A DNA stretch of 64,000 bases. Source: Paucibacter sp. PLA-PC-4. Lineage in GTDB: Bacteria > Pseudomonadota > Gammaproteobacteria > Burkholderiales > Burkholderiaceae_C. Position numbers and translations under genes: made by a program. The DNA lies in assembly GCF_026241155.1 (NCBI RefSeq), contig NZ_JAPFGP010000016.1, forward strand, positions 62,001 to 126,000. Direction: 5' to 3'. The first letter of the stretch is position 1; each line of letters opens with the position of its first letter. Of the stretch, positions 34,869 to 50,441 are shown one piece after another. The notes beneath the pieces are model-generated. The model saw only the letters and a list, made by a program, of their open reading frames with translations. It was not told where the DNA came from and did no database searches.

Positions 34869-35743
34869 GCGAGCGCCCCGCGCAGCGCAAAGGCGCTGAC
34901 CAGCATGCCCGAGACGAACAGTGGGACGCCGGCTCCGCTATACCAGACGGCGCGCTCCACCGGCTGCGCCACGAAGCGCCGCATCATCAGCAACTGCACC
35001 GCCAGCAGGCAGGCCACCCCCAGGCCGTGCCAGCCCTGGCCCCAATGCCAAAGCAGCAGCGCCACGATCAGCTGGGGTGTGGCCATCACGATGCAGGCCA
35101 CATAGGCCGCGCCCGAGGCGCCCAGCATCACCGGCAGCGAGTCGATGCCCATCTGGCGGTCGCCCTTGATGGACTTGAAATCGTTCAGGGTCATGATGCC
35201 GTGTGCCCCGGCGCTGTACAGCAAGGCCAGCGCCAGCGAGCGCGCGCCGGGCCACTCACCCATTGCCATCACGGCCGCGCCTGTAATCCAGGCCAGGCCC
35301 TCGTAGCACAGGCCGCAGGCGGCATTGCCCCACCAGCCATTGCGCTTGAGCCGCAGCGGCGGCGCGCTATAGGCCCAGGCCAGCGCCAGGCCGAACAGGG
35401 CAGCCACAAAGGCCGCCTGGCCGAGCTGCCAGGCCAGCAACACGGACAAGAGGGTCCAGATCAGCGCGATATAGAGGCCCCAGCGGCCGGGCATGCGACC
35501 CGAGGGGATGGGCCGCTGCGGCTCGTTGATCGCATCGACATGGCGATCGAACCAGTCATTGACCGCCTGGCTGGTGGCGCAGACGAACGGGCCCGCCAGC
35601 AGCACCCCGGCAACGATCAGCGGCCAGCGCCCTTCGGCCGACATGCCCGAGGCCACGACCCCGCAGGCAAAAGCCCACATCGGCGGGAACCAGGTGATGG
35701 GTTTGAGCAGTTCGGTGACTGCGGACAGAGCGGGGCGCTGCAT
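34865..35743 (-). CDS. bchG: Bacteriochlorophyll synthase (geranylgeranyl transferase)
   Basis: BchG esterifies bacteriochlorophyllide a with a geranylgeranyl group at the membrane. The 292-residue UbiA-fold protein has about eight membrane spans and both Asp-rich motifs, NDWFDRHVDAINEPQRPIPSG and DFKSIKGDRQMGI. ATG 35743 was chosen over an upstream TTG nine codons earlier, which would run into the operator region. It is the first gene of the long minus-strand unit to bchD, with a PpsR box 30 bp upstream. Confidence 0.95.
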   Translation of the reverse strand: MQRPALSAVTELLKPITWFPPMWAFACGVVASGMSAEGRWPLIVAGVLLAGPFVCATSQAVNDWFDRHVDAINEPQRPIPSGRMPGRWGLYIALIWTLLSVLLAWQLGQAAFVAALFGLALAWAYSAPPLRLKRNGWWGNAACGLCYEGLAWITGAAVMAMGEWPGARSLALALLYSAGAHGIMTLNDFKSIKGDRQMGIDSLPVMLGASGAAYVACIVMATPQLIVALLLWHWGQGWHGLGVACLLAVQLLMMRRFVAQPVERAVWYSGAGVPLFVSGMLVSAFALRGALA

Positions 35744-35772
35744 GCAGCCTATTCTGGGCTGACGCAGCAAGT

Positions 35773-35790
35773 TGTCAAGTTTAATTTACA
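35773..35790. promoter_or_regulatory. PpsR/CrtJ-type operator upstream of bchG
   Basis: TGTCAAGTTTAATTTACA is a perfect TGT-N12-ACA box in the 82-bp gap between the ppsR stop and the bchG start. It is embedded in a locally AT-rich stretch suited to a promoter. It should control the bchG-to-bchD transcription unit. Confidence 0.8.
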
Positions 35791-35825
35791 CTTTCGTGCT
35801 TCACGGCGAAATGCCGCACACAGTC

Positions 35826-37289
35826 TCAATCGCCGGAGGGGCCGCCCATGTCCTGGATGCCGTAGCGGCGCAGCTTGACATACAGGCTTTGCCGGGACAG
35901 GCCCAGCATCTCGGCAGCCGAGGCGCGGTTGTCGCGCGTCAGCTCCAGCGCCGCCTCGATGCACAGGCGCTCGATCAGGTCGGTGGTCTCGCCGACGATG
36001 TCTTTCAGCGGCAGCCGGCCCACCAGCCCGGTCAGTTGGTCGGCCGAGCGCGGCAGCTGGCGGTTCGAACGGCCCTCGGCCGGCAGGCGGCGCGCCACAT
36101 CGCGGATCGAGAAGCCCAGGCAGGCCTGCGGGCCGTCGGGCACCGCCACCGCGGAGATCTCGACCGCGCCGGGTTCGCCGTATCCACTGCGCAAGGTCGT
36201 CGGGAACAGGCGAAGCACGCCGTGCTGGCGCAGATTGCCGATCAGCACATTCAGATCCACCGAGGAGCGACCCAGCCAGCGGTCCAGCGACTGACCCTGC
36301 ACCGACTCACCCACCGCCAGTTGCAACATGTCGCTGAAGGCCTGGTTCGCGCTCAGGATGCGGCCCTGCATGTCGGTCAGCACAAAGGCATCGGGCATCG
36401 CATTGACTACGCTCAGCAGCGAGGGCGCCTCGGCCGCACGGCCTGCAGCCGTCGGGACAGCGTGCAGCGGCGACAGGCGCACCAGCAACGAGCTGGTGCT
36501 GTCCTGCTTGAACAGGGTGGCGGCGAGCTTCAGCTCGATATGGCCATGGGCCAAGCGCACCGTCATCTCGTCGCTACGGCCGGCGCTGCGGGCCTGCGAG
36601 AACTTGGCATAGGACTCGGCCTGGCTCTCCACCGCCAGCAACTCGGTGAAGGCACGACCGACGATGCGCTTGCTCGAATCACCCAGCAGGCGGGCCGCTG
36701 CGGCATTGTGTTCGAACACAACCAGAGAGCCAGCATCAAGCACCAGCACCGCCTCGTCGACCGCCTCGAACAGCAGCCGGTAGCGGGCCTCGGTGTGGCG
36801 CAGGCGCAGGTAGTCCCGCTCCATCGACTGCTGCGCATCAATCAGACGCTGCTGGACGGCGGCGACCTCGCGCAGGTCGCGACCCAGCGCCAGCATGCGG
36901 CCCTGCACCCCCAGGGGCACCAGGCTGTAGCTGACCGGCAGTTCCAGCCCTCCAGACAGCGGATGGTTGACCTGACGCTCGGGCCGCTGGCCCTGAAGCT
37001 CCGGGCCGGCGCCGCCGGTCGCCGCGGCCAGCATCGCACTGATCTTCCCGCGGTTTTCGACCGTTACCGTCTCGACCCAACGCCGCCCGACCCACTGGCG
37101 AAGCTCGCCCAGCTCCTTTGTATGGCTGGTGCCCAGCGAGATGTCCCGGATCACGCCTTGGTTGTCCAGCACCAGGGCCAGATCGGCAGCAGCGGAAACC
37201 GCTGCTGCCAGGACGTCAGCATTCAAGTCGGAGAAGTACAGCTCGGGAGCTTCAAACAGCTGATCGGCCGATGTGCCAAGGTTCTGCAT
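35826..37289 (-). CDS. ppsR: Photosynthesis gene repressor PpsR/CrtJ (paralogue 1)
   Basis: PpsR represses bch, crt and light-harvesting genes by binding TGT-N12-ACA. The 487-residue protein (start 37289) has an N-terminal PAS-like domain (about 15-130), a Q-linker helix (AAVQQRLIDAQQSMERD), two PAS domains (about 165-390), and a C-terminal Fis-type helix-turn-helix: AALELTRDNRASAAEMLG with recognition helix LSRQSLYVKLRRYG. A cysteine at about 443, just before the HTH (ERLCIEAAL), matches the redox-active Cys position of classical PpsR. It lies downstream of ppaA, the usual ppaA-ppsR order. Confidence 0.94.
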   Translation of the reverse strand: MQNLGTSADQLFEAPELYFSDLNADVLAAAVSAAADLALVLDNQGVIRDISLGTSHTKELGELRQWVGRRWVETVTVENRGKISAMLAAATGGAGPELQGQRPERQVNHPLSGGLELPVSYSLVPLGVQGRMLALGRDLREVAAVQQRLIDAQQSMERDYLRLRHTEARYRLLFEAVDEAVLVLDAGSLVVFEHNAAAARLLGDSSKRIVGRAFTELLAVESQAESYAKFSQARSAGRSDEMTVRLAHGHIELKLAATLFKQDSTSSLLVRLSPLHAVPTAAGRAAEAPSLLSVVNAMPDAFVLTDMQGRILSANQAFSDMLQLAVGESVQGQSLDRWLGRSSVDLNVLIGNLRQHGVLRLFPTTLRSGYGEPGAVEISAVAVPDGPQACLGFSIRDVARRLPAEGRSNRQLPRSADQLTGLVGRLPLKDIVGETTDLIERLCIEAALELTRDNRASAAEMLGLSRQSLYVKLRRYGIQDMGGPSGD

Positions 37290-37380
37290 CGAGCTCCCTG
37301 AGTTGCAAGAGGCGGCATCAACTGCTGCCGGGACGGGTGAAGACTGGGGTGAACGAGAATGATGATGCGTCCACTTGACG

Positions 37381-38427
37381 TCAAGCTTGCTTGACGCGCT
37401 TGCCGACACCGGCGTTTGCGGTTGCCACCGCGCTGCCAGCCTCGCAAGCCATCGCGTCGGCGCCGCAAAGGGCCGCCAGATTCGGCAATTCCGCCGCCAT
37501 CGGTCCCCCGACCATCACAAAAATCAAAGGGTTGGCCGACGCTTCTCGCATGTCAAGGATAGCAGACGCCACATGGGCGATGCTGTCGCCAGTCGCGATT
37601 GACAGTCCGAACATGTCGAACCAGCCGCCATTCAGACGGGCTTGCAGATCGGGCCAACTGGCCTTGGGTTCACATTCGACGTCCCAGCCGGCCCGGCTGA
37701 AGAACTCGGCCGCCATGATCACTCCAAAGGTATGTTGCGCGCCCGGCACGGCGGCCAGCAGGGCGCGATGGCTGTCGGCGTCGGGCCTAGCCACTTGGTT
37801 GAAGCGGCTGCCCTGCTCGTGCAGCACCCGCTGCAGGCGCCACAGCGCAATCGTCACCTGCGAGAAATCGTAGCGGTCGTCGTCCCACATCTGACCGAGC
37901 CATCGCGCGCAGGGCGCCAGCAGGTCGAGAAACACCTGCTCCTGCGAGGCGCCAGCGTCGAGCAGGGCCCGCACATAGCTGCCGGCACTGTCCGATTCAC
38001 CTTCCGCCGACAGATGGGCCAGCGTGTGCACATGGTCCACTGTCAGCACCATGGCCGGCAAGGGGGGGCGGTCATGCAGCGCTTGGGTGCTGTGCATCAA
38101 CATCAGGCGCGGGATGATCTCCAGCTCGACGATGCGCGAGAGCTGCATGTCCTGCCCGGTGTTGCTGGCCACCAGATGAGGCGATGTCAGCCGCGGCCGC
38201 TCGTCGTCAAAGCTCAGCTGTCGCGGCTGGCCGATCAGCTCGGCACTTTTGCGCGCCAGCATCTCGGCCAGAGTCGGCGGATCGGGTTGATTGAGGGGCT
38301 CGCCCGTTTCGCTGCTGCGGGAACCGTCTGCTCCGGGCAGCGGCGTTTGCTGGCGCTTGGCCAGTCGATTGTGTGTCCATCCAGCCACCACGTATCTCCT
38401 CGTGGGTGGATTGGCAGCAAGGCTCAC
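37381..38427 (-). CDS. ppaA: PpsR antirepressor PpaA/AerR, B12- or heme-binding type
   Basis: PpaA/AerR proteins bind cobalamin or heme and modulate PpsR. The 348-residue protein has a helical region with LAPCARWLGQMWDDDRYDFSQVTIAL (about 170-195) typical of cobalamin-sensor bundles. A Rossmann-like domain follows, beginning GAQHTFGVIMAAEFFSRAGWDVE, in which His232 is a candidate ligand; the canonical DxHxxG motif is absent, as in this family. The longest frame begins with GTG at 38427; shorter forms are possible, and long and short forms are reported for R. capsulatus AerR. It is divergent from bchF. Confidence 0.88.
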   Translation of the reverse strand: MSLAANPPTRRYVVAGWTHNRLAKRQQTPLPGADGSRSSETGEPLNQPDPPTLAEMLARKSAELIGQPRQLSFDDERPRLTSPHLVASNTGQDMQLSRIVELEIIPRLMLMHSTQALHDRPPLPAMVLTVDHVHTLAHLSAEGESDSAGSYVRALLDAGASQEQVFLDLLAPCARWLGQMWDDDRYDFSQVTIALWRLQRVLHEQGSRFNQVARPDADSHRALLAAVPGAQHTFGVIMAAEFFSRAGWDVECEPKASWPDLQARLNGGWFDMFGLSIATGDSIAHVASAILDMREASANPLIFVMVGGPMAAELPNLAALCGADAMACEAGSAVATANAGVGKRVKQA

Positions 38428-38543
38428 TCTGAGAAACCGGGGAAGACTGGCCTCGGCTCTCGGCGCTGGGCAGCGTCAGTGATCGCTACTGCTAACCGTT
38501 TTTATCTCTTACTGAACTCTTTGTCGTTATGTACCGGCTGCTC

Positions 38544-38561
38544 AGTCAGTTCTCATTGACA
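38544..38561. promoter_or_regulatory. Degenerate PpsR-like box on the ppaA side
   Basis: AGT-N12-ACA at this position differs from the PpsR operator by one base in the left half and keeps the internal dyad GTCA...TGAC. It lies 117 bp from the ppaA start in the 268-bp ppaA-bchF gap. A weak or cooperative operator is inferred. Confidence 0.45.
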
Positions 38562-38631
38562 TTTGCAGCGCGTCCGACTTTCGGTGCCGTCGCGGTCGGC
38601 GTCAAGCTGATTTTCCCCACTGGGAGAAAAA

Positions 38632-38665
38632 TGTCTAGTTTTGTTTACGTCAATTCCGATTGACA
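38632..38665. promoter_or_regulatory. Overlapping pair of PpsR-like boxes upstream of bchF
   Basis: Two near-operators overlap by two bases: TGT-N12-ACG at 38632-38649 and CGT-N12-ACA at 38648-38665. Each has one mismatch to TGT-N12-ACA, and the second has the dyad GTCAAT...ATTGAC. They end 30 bp before the bchF ATG, where they would control the bchF-to-puhE superoperon. The one-mismatch pairs could rely on cooperative binding, as known for CrtJ/PpsR. The pattern is direct; function is inferred. Confidence 0.65.
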
Positions 38666-38695
38666 GATGAAAGAGGCAGGCCTAGATTCGGCTCC

Positions 38696-40509
<1,814 letters not shown>

Positions 40510-40510
40510 T

Positions 40511-42062
40511 ATGCAACTGACCCTCTGGACCTACGAAGGCCCGCCGCACGTCGGCGCGATGCGCATCGCCACTGCGATGCGTGATGTCCACTACGTGCTG
40601 CATGCGCCGCAGGGCGACACCTATGCCGACCTGCTGTTCACGATGATCGAGCGGCGGACCGAGCGACCGCCGGTCACCTACACCACCTTTCAGGCCCGCG
40701 ATTTGGGAGGCGACACAGCACAGCTCTTTAAGGACGCAGCCCGCGATGCCTACGAGCGCTTCAAGCCGCAGGCCCTCCTGGTCGGCGCCTCCTGTACGGC
40801 CGAGTTGATCCAGGACGACCCCGGCGGCCTCACGCAGGCGCTGAACCTGCCGGTGCCGGTGATCCCGCTGGAACTGCCGGCATACCAGAGAAAAGAAAAT
40901 TGGGGCGCGGCCGAGACTTTCTATCAGCTCGTGCGCACGTTGGCCGTCAAGCCTGCACAGCCCCGCGTGAGGGGCGAAAACAAGCCCCGCTGCAACATCC
41001 TCGGGCCGACGGCCCTGGGCTTTCGCCACCGTGATGATGTGCGAGAGATCTGCCAGTTGCTGGCGCAGATCGGCGTGGCAGTCAATGTGGTCGCACCGTT
41101 GGGCGCCAGTCCGCAAGACCTGGCACGCCTGGTCGATGCCGATTTCAATGTCGTGCTCTACCCCGAAGTCGCGCACCAGGCCGCCGGCTGGATGGCGCGC
41201 AATCTGGGCCAGCCCGCCACCAAGACCATCCCGATTGGCGCCGGCGCCACCCGCGAGTTCATCCGCGAGGTCGCGACGCTGGCCGGACTCGATCCGGGCC
41301 TCGCGACTACCGAGACCCACTCGCATGCGCCTTGGTATGCCCGCTCGGTCGACGCCAATTACCTGACGGCCAAGCGCGTCTTCGTCTTCGGCGACGCCAC
41401 CCATGCGATCGCCGCCGCCCGTGTGGCTGCCTCCGAGCTTGGCTTCAAGGTCGTCGGCCTGGGAACCTACAGCCGCGAGTTTGCCCGCGATGTGCGCGAA
41501 GCCGCCGCGCTATACGGCGTCGACGCGTTGATCAGCGACGACTATCTGGAGGTCGAGGCCGCGATCAGCGCAGCCGGCCCGGAGCTGGTGCTGGGCACGC
41601 AGATGGAGCGCCATATTGCCAAGCGTCTGGGCCTGCCCTGCGCGGTGATCTCGGCCCCGATCCATGTGCAGGATTTCCCGGCGCGCTACTCGCCGCAGAT
41701 GGGTTTCGAAGGCGCGAACGTGCTGTTCGACGCCTGGGTCCATCCGCTGATGATGGGCCTGGAGGAACACCTGATCGGCATGTTCCGCGGCGACTTCGAA
41801 TTCCATGAGGATGCGGCCCCCTCGCATCTGGGCGGCGCCGCCATCAAGGCGAAACAGGACGAGGCGCCCGCCTTGATCGAATTGCCGCCACCGGAGCCAG
41901 ACAAGCAAGAAGGTCCAGCCGCCGCGATCACGGCCGCATGGGCTCCCGATGCCGAGAAGGAACTGCGCAAGATCCCCTTCTTCGTGCGCGGCAAGGCCCG
42001 CCGCAACACCGAGCGATACGCACAAGACCATAGCGTACCGGTGATCACCATCGAGACACTGT

Positions 42063-42091
<29 letters not shown>
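40511..42091 (+). CDS. bchB: Light-independent protochlorophyllide reductase subunit B
   Basis: BchB completes the NB cluster ligation and binds protochlorophyllide. The 526-residue protein starts [20 protein letters not shown], a family constant, with the Asp cluster ligand region near [15 protein letters not shown] and Cys in [15 protein letters not shown]. The C-terminal domain ([25 protein letters not shown]) is the typical helical lid. Its last 29 bp overlap bchH. Confidence 0.97.
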
Positions 42092-46776
<4,685 letters not shown>

Positions 46777-46777
<1 letters not shown>

Positions 46778-47478
46778 TGCAAGCCGACACCTACACCGCT
46801 CGCCGCGGCGAAATCGAAACCTATTTCGACCGGACCGCGGTCGAGGCCTGGGCACGGCTGACCTCGGACGCGCCGGTGGGCCGGGTGCGCGCCACCGTGC
46901 GGGCTGGACGCGAGCGCATGCGCCGCACCCTCTTATCCTGGCTGCCGGCCGATCTGCGCGGCCTGCGCCTGCTCGATGCCGGCTGCGGCACCGGGGCGCT
47001 GGCGGTCGAGGCGGCGCTGCGCGGCGCCCAGGTGCTGGCCATCGATCTCTCGCCCACGCTGGTGGACCTCGCAAGGGAACGACAGCCGGCCTTCGACAGC
47101 AGGGGCGGCATCGACTTCCGCTCGGGCGATATGCTGGACCCTCGGCTTGGCGAATTCGACTATGTGGTGGGCATGGACTCGCTGATCCACTACGAGGCCG
47201 GCGATGCCGTCGAGGTGATCGCCGGCCTGGCCCAGCGCACCCGCCGGGCTCTGCTGTTCACCTTTGCCCCCAGCAACCCGGCGCTGGAGCTGTTCAAGGC
47301 GGCCGGCAAGCTGTTCCCGCGCGGTGATCGCTCGCCGTCCATCGTACCGGTGGCCGAACGCACGCTGCGACGCCGCCTCGAAGCCCATCCTCAGCTGCTT
47401 GCCTGGGATCTCGGGCGCACCGAACGCATCGCCAGCGGCTTCTACACCTCGCAGGCCCTCGAGCTGAGGCGGCCATGA
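46777..47478 (+). CDS. bchM: Magnesium-protoporphyrin IX methyltransferase
   Basis: BchM methylates the ring C propionate of Mg-protoporphyrin IX with SAM. ATG 46777 (in TGATG with the bchL stop) gives 233 residues. SAM motifs are LRLLDAGCGTGALAVE and VLAIDLSPTLVDLAR, with FDYVVGMDSLIHYEA following; IETYFDRTAVEAWARLTSDAPVGRVRATVR is the family N-terminus. It overlaps lhaA by four bases. Confidence 0.95.
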
Positions 47479-48938
47479 AAGCGGGCCAGTCCGTGCGACA
47501 ACTCAATGAGCGCCTGGCGCTTAAGTGGGCGCGGCTGAGCCTGGATTTCCTGCCTTTTGCGGACGTGGCCAGCAAGGAGCTGCCGTTGAGCCGGCTGCTG
47601 CGCCTGGCGCTGTTCCAGGTCTCGGTGGGCATGGCTTATGCGCTGATGGTCGGCACCTTGAACCGGGTGATGATCGTCGAGTTGGGCGTCTCGGCCTGGC
47701 TGGTGGCGCTGATGGTGGCGCTGCCGCTGCTGGTGGCGCCGTTTCGTGCGCTGGTCGGCTACCGCTCCGACATCCATTTGTCGGCGCTGGGCTGGCGGCG
47801 CGTGCCCTACCTGTGGTTTGGCTCGCTCCTGCAGTTCGGCGGGCTGGCCATCATGCCTTTCGCGCTGATCCTGCTGCAGCCTGGCGCGGACACGCAGCCC
47901 GGCGGCGCCGTGATCGGCCATATCGCCGCCTGCCTGGCCTTCCTCATGGTGGGCGCCGGCATGCAGACCACGCAGACCGCCGGACTGGCTCTGGCCACCG
48001 ACCAGGCCGCGCCGCAGGCCCGGCCGCGGGTCGTCGCGCTGATGTATGTGATGCTCTTGGTCGGCATGGTGCTGTCCAGCGTACTGTTCAGCCTCGTGCT
48101 GCAGGACTTCACGGCCACCCGGCTGGCCGGCGTCGTGCAGGGCGCCGCAATGCTGACCATGTTGTTCAACACCATTGCGCTGTGGAAGCAGGAGGCGCGC
48201 GGCAGCGTGCCGCGCCGCAGCGAGGCCTCAGCACCGCAGCCACCGTTTCGCGAGGTCTGGCGGCGCTTTGCCGGACAGCCGAAGACACGCCGCTTCCTGG
48301 TCGCGGTGGCACTGGGCACGGCCGCCTTCAATATGCAGGACATCGTGCTGGAGCCTTATGGCGGCGCGATCCTGAAGCTGTCCGTGTCCGCCACCAGCTT
48401 GCTGACCGCCGGCCTGGCCCTAGGTTCGGTGCTGGCCTTTGCGATCGCCGCACGCCTGCTGCGGCGCGGCTTCTGCGCCTACCGGCTCGCCGCCATCGGC
48501 CTGCTGATCGGCATATGCGCATTCTCGGCGGTGATCTTCGCGGCGCCACTCGACTCGAGCCTGCTGTTTCGCGTCGGCAACCTTCTGATCGGCCTGGGCG
48601 GCGGCCTGTTCGCCGTCAGCACCCTGTTCGTGGCGATGAGCCTGGAGCGCGACGGCCTGGCCGGCCTGGCGCTGGGCGCCTGGGGCGCGATGCAGGCCAC
48701 GGCCGGCGGCATCGCTGTGGCCCTGGGCGGCGCGCTGCGCGACGGCTTCGAGACCCTGGCCGCCACCGGCTGGCTGGGCACGGCAATGTCGGAGCCGCAG
48801 GTGGCCTACAGCATCGTCTATCACCTGGAGATCGCGCTGCTGTTCGGCACGCTGATCGCCATCGGTCCCCTGGTGCGCCCGGCAGGCGCGCCTCAACCAT
48901 CCCGCCAGCGCTTCGGCCTGGCCGAGTTCCCAGGCTAG
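47475..48938 (+). CDS. lhaA: Light-harvesting I assembly protein LhaA (PucC family)
   Basis: LhaA is a 12-span major-facilitator-fold protein needed for assembly of the LH1 antenna in purple bacteria. The 487-residue protein has MVGTLNRVMIVELGVSAWLVALM, FRALVGYRSDIHLSALGWRRVPYLW, ATDQAAPQARPRVVALMYVMLLVGM and FNMQDIVLEPYGGAIL. Its location between bchM and puhA is the standard position of lhaA, which separates it from the PucC-like paralogue next to bchG. Confidence 0.94.
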   Translation: MKAGQSVRQLNERLALKWARLSLDFLPFADVASKELPLSRLLRLALFQVSVGMAYALMVGTLNRVMIVELGVSAWLVALMVALPLLVAPFRALVGYRSDIHLSALGWRRVPYLWFGSLLQFGGLAIMPFALILLQPGADTQPGGAVIGHIAACLAFLMVGAGMQTTQTAGLALATDQAAPQARPRVVALMYVMLLVGMVLSSVLFSLVLQDFTATRLAGVVQGAAMLTMLFNTIALWKQEARGSVPRRSEASAPQPPFREVWRRFAGQPKTRRFLVAVALGTAAFNMQDIVLEPYGGAILKLSVSATSLLTAGLALGSVLAFAIAARLLRRGFCAYRLAAIGLLIGICAFSAVIFAAPLDSSLLFRVGNLLIGLGGGLFAVSTLFVAMSLERDGLAGLALGAWGAMQATAGGIAVALGGALRDGFETLAATGWLGTAMSEPQVAYSIVYHLEIALLFGTLIAIGPLVRPAGAPQPSRQRFGLAEFPG

Positions 48939-48947
48939 GAGGCTTCC

Positions 48948-49712
48948 ATGCAAACCGGTGCCATCACAGGCTATATCGACGTCGCCCAACTCGCGCTCTA
49001 TGCGTTCTGGATCTTTTTCGCGGGCCTGATCTACTACCTGCACCGCGAGAACAAGCGCGAGGGCTATCCACTGGAGTCCGACCGTTCGGCCCATATTACC
49101 GTGCAGGGCTGGCCGTCGGTGCCCGATCCCAAAACGTACCGCCTGGCCAACGGCGAGTCGGTCAGCGCGCCGAACGGCAAGGCAGCAAACCAGCCGCCGG
49201 TACACGAGGGCGCGTACCGCGGCGCGCCTTTGCAACCCGAGCAGAGTGGCAGCGAGTTGCTGCTGGCCGGCGTCGGCCCCGGCAGCTGGAATGACCGCGC
49301 CGATGTGGCCGATATGACCTACGAGGGCCTGACCAAAATCGTGCCTCTGCGTGTGGCGGAGGGATTCGGCGTGGCTAGGCAGGATGTCGATCCGCGCGGC
49401 CTGCCGGTGCTGGGGGATGACGGGGTCGAGGGCGGTCGGGTCGTCGATCTGTGGGTCGATCGTTCGGAGATGCTGTTCCGCTATCTGGAGCTGGAGGTGG
49501 CCGGTGGCGCACGCGTGCTACTGCCGATGAACTTCGCGCGCGTCGAGCAGCGCCGCATCCGGGTCAAGTCCATTCTGGGCAGCCAGTTCGCCCAGGTGCC
49601 CAAGACGCGCCAGCCCGAGCAGGTGACCTTGTTGGAAGAGGAAAAGATCATGGCCTACTACGGTGCCGGTACCCTCTACGCGACGCCCTCGCGCCAGGAG
49701 CCGCTGATATGA
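48948..49712 (+). CDS. puhA: Photosynthetic reaction centre H subunit
   Basis: PuhA caps the cytoplasmic face of the reaction centre and helps proton delivery to QB. The 254-residue protein has a single N-terminal membrane span (ALYAFWIFFAGLIYYLHRENKREGYPLE) and then the cytoplasmic PRC-barrel domain, including PLRVAEGFGVARQDVDPRGLPV and VDLWVDRSEMLFRYLE. An AGGAGGC ribosome site precedes the ATG. The puhB ATG overlaps its stop by four bases. Confidence 0.97.
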   Translation: MQTGAITGYIDVAQLALYAFWIFFAGLIYYLHRENKREGYPLESDRSAHITVQGWPSVPDPKTYRLANGESVSAPNGKAANQPPVHEGAYRGAPLQPEQSGSELLLAGVGPGSWNDRADVADMTYEGLTKIVPLRVAEGFGVARQDVDPRGLPVLGDDGVEGGRVVDLWVDRSEMLFRYLELEVAGGARVLLPMNFARVEQRRIRVKSILGSQFAQVPKTRQPEQVTLLEEEKIMAYYGAGTLYATPSRQEPLI

Positions 49713-50422
49713 GGGCCGTCCGGAAGAATGTGGTGGACCTGCTCACGCCGGCGCATGAGCATGAGTTCGAGGCGGCTCATGGTCTGCCCGAGGCGCTGCC
49801 GGCCGGCGAGACGCAGCTCTGGCAGGGCAGCCCCGACGCGCTGCTGATGGCCCGCCAGGCACTGCATTTGGATCTGCTGCTGCTCTATTTCGGCGCGCTG
49901 CTGGCCTGGCGCGGCCTCGGCAGTTGGTATGACGGCGAGCCGCTGGGCCAGACCGTGCTGGCAATGGCCGGCATGCTGCCGCCCATCGTGCTGGCCCTGG
50001 GCCTCATCGGCACCCTCGCCTGGCTGATGGCGCGCAGCACGGTCTACACCATCACCAACCGGCGTGTCGTGATGCGGGTCGGCGTGGTGCTGAGCATCAC
50101 CTTCAACTTGCCGTTTGCGCAGATCGCCTCGGCGGGTTTTCGCCGGCGCGGCCAGGCGGGTGACATCGTCTTGAGCCTGGCCGGCAGCGACCGCATCGCC
50201 TATCTGCATTTATGGCCTCATGTACGGCCCTGGCAGCTCAAACGCACCCAGCCCATGCTGCGCGCGCTCGCCGATGCAAATGCCGTCGCACAGACCCTGG
50301 CTAGGGCGCTAGCGCAGGCTGAGGCGGCCCGCTCGGCGCTGCCGGTACGGGCGGTCGGCGTGGTCGATCCGGGCAGCGGCCTGCCCGCCCTGGTCGCCAA
50401 GCCCATGGCCCGCGCGGCCTGA
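49709..50422 (+). CDS. puhB: Reaction centre assembly protein PuhB
   Basis: PuhB is a membrane protein needed for normal reaction-centre assembly. ATG 49709 gives 237 residues; longer in-frame starts lie inside puhA and were rejected. It has an N-terminal cytosolic EALPAGETQLWQGSPD region, two or more membrane spans (about residues 50-105), and a bPH-type domain with ARSTVYTITNRRVVMRVGVVLSITFNLPF. Location after puhA is the usual one. Confidence 0.9.
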   Translation: MRAVRKNVVDLLTPAHEHEFEAAHGLPEALPAGETQLWQGSPDALLMARQALHLDLLLLYFGALLAWRGLGSWYDGEPLGQTVLAMAGMLPPIVLALGLIGTLAWLMARSTVYTITNRRVVMRVGVVLSITFNLPFAQIASAGFRRRGQAGDIVLSLAGSDRIAYLHLWPHVRPWQLKRTQPMLRALADANAVAQTLARALAQAEAARSALPVRAVGVVDPGSGLPALVAKPMARAA

Positions 50423-50441
50423 CTGATCAAGGAGACGCCCC

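Noticed and set aside
35772-37301. Long plus-strand open frame opposite ppsR
   Set aside because: It is a shadow of ppsR; the translation is Gln/His/Arg-rich with no recognisable motif.
37374-37385. Perfect 12-bp palindrome CTTGACGTCAAG at the ppaA stop
   Set aside because: It overlaps the coding end of ppaA, does not fit TGT-N12-ACA, has no U-tract for termination and may be chance.
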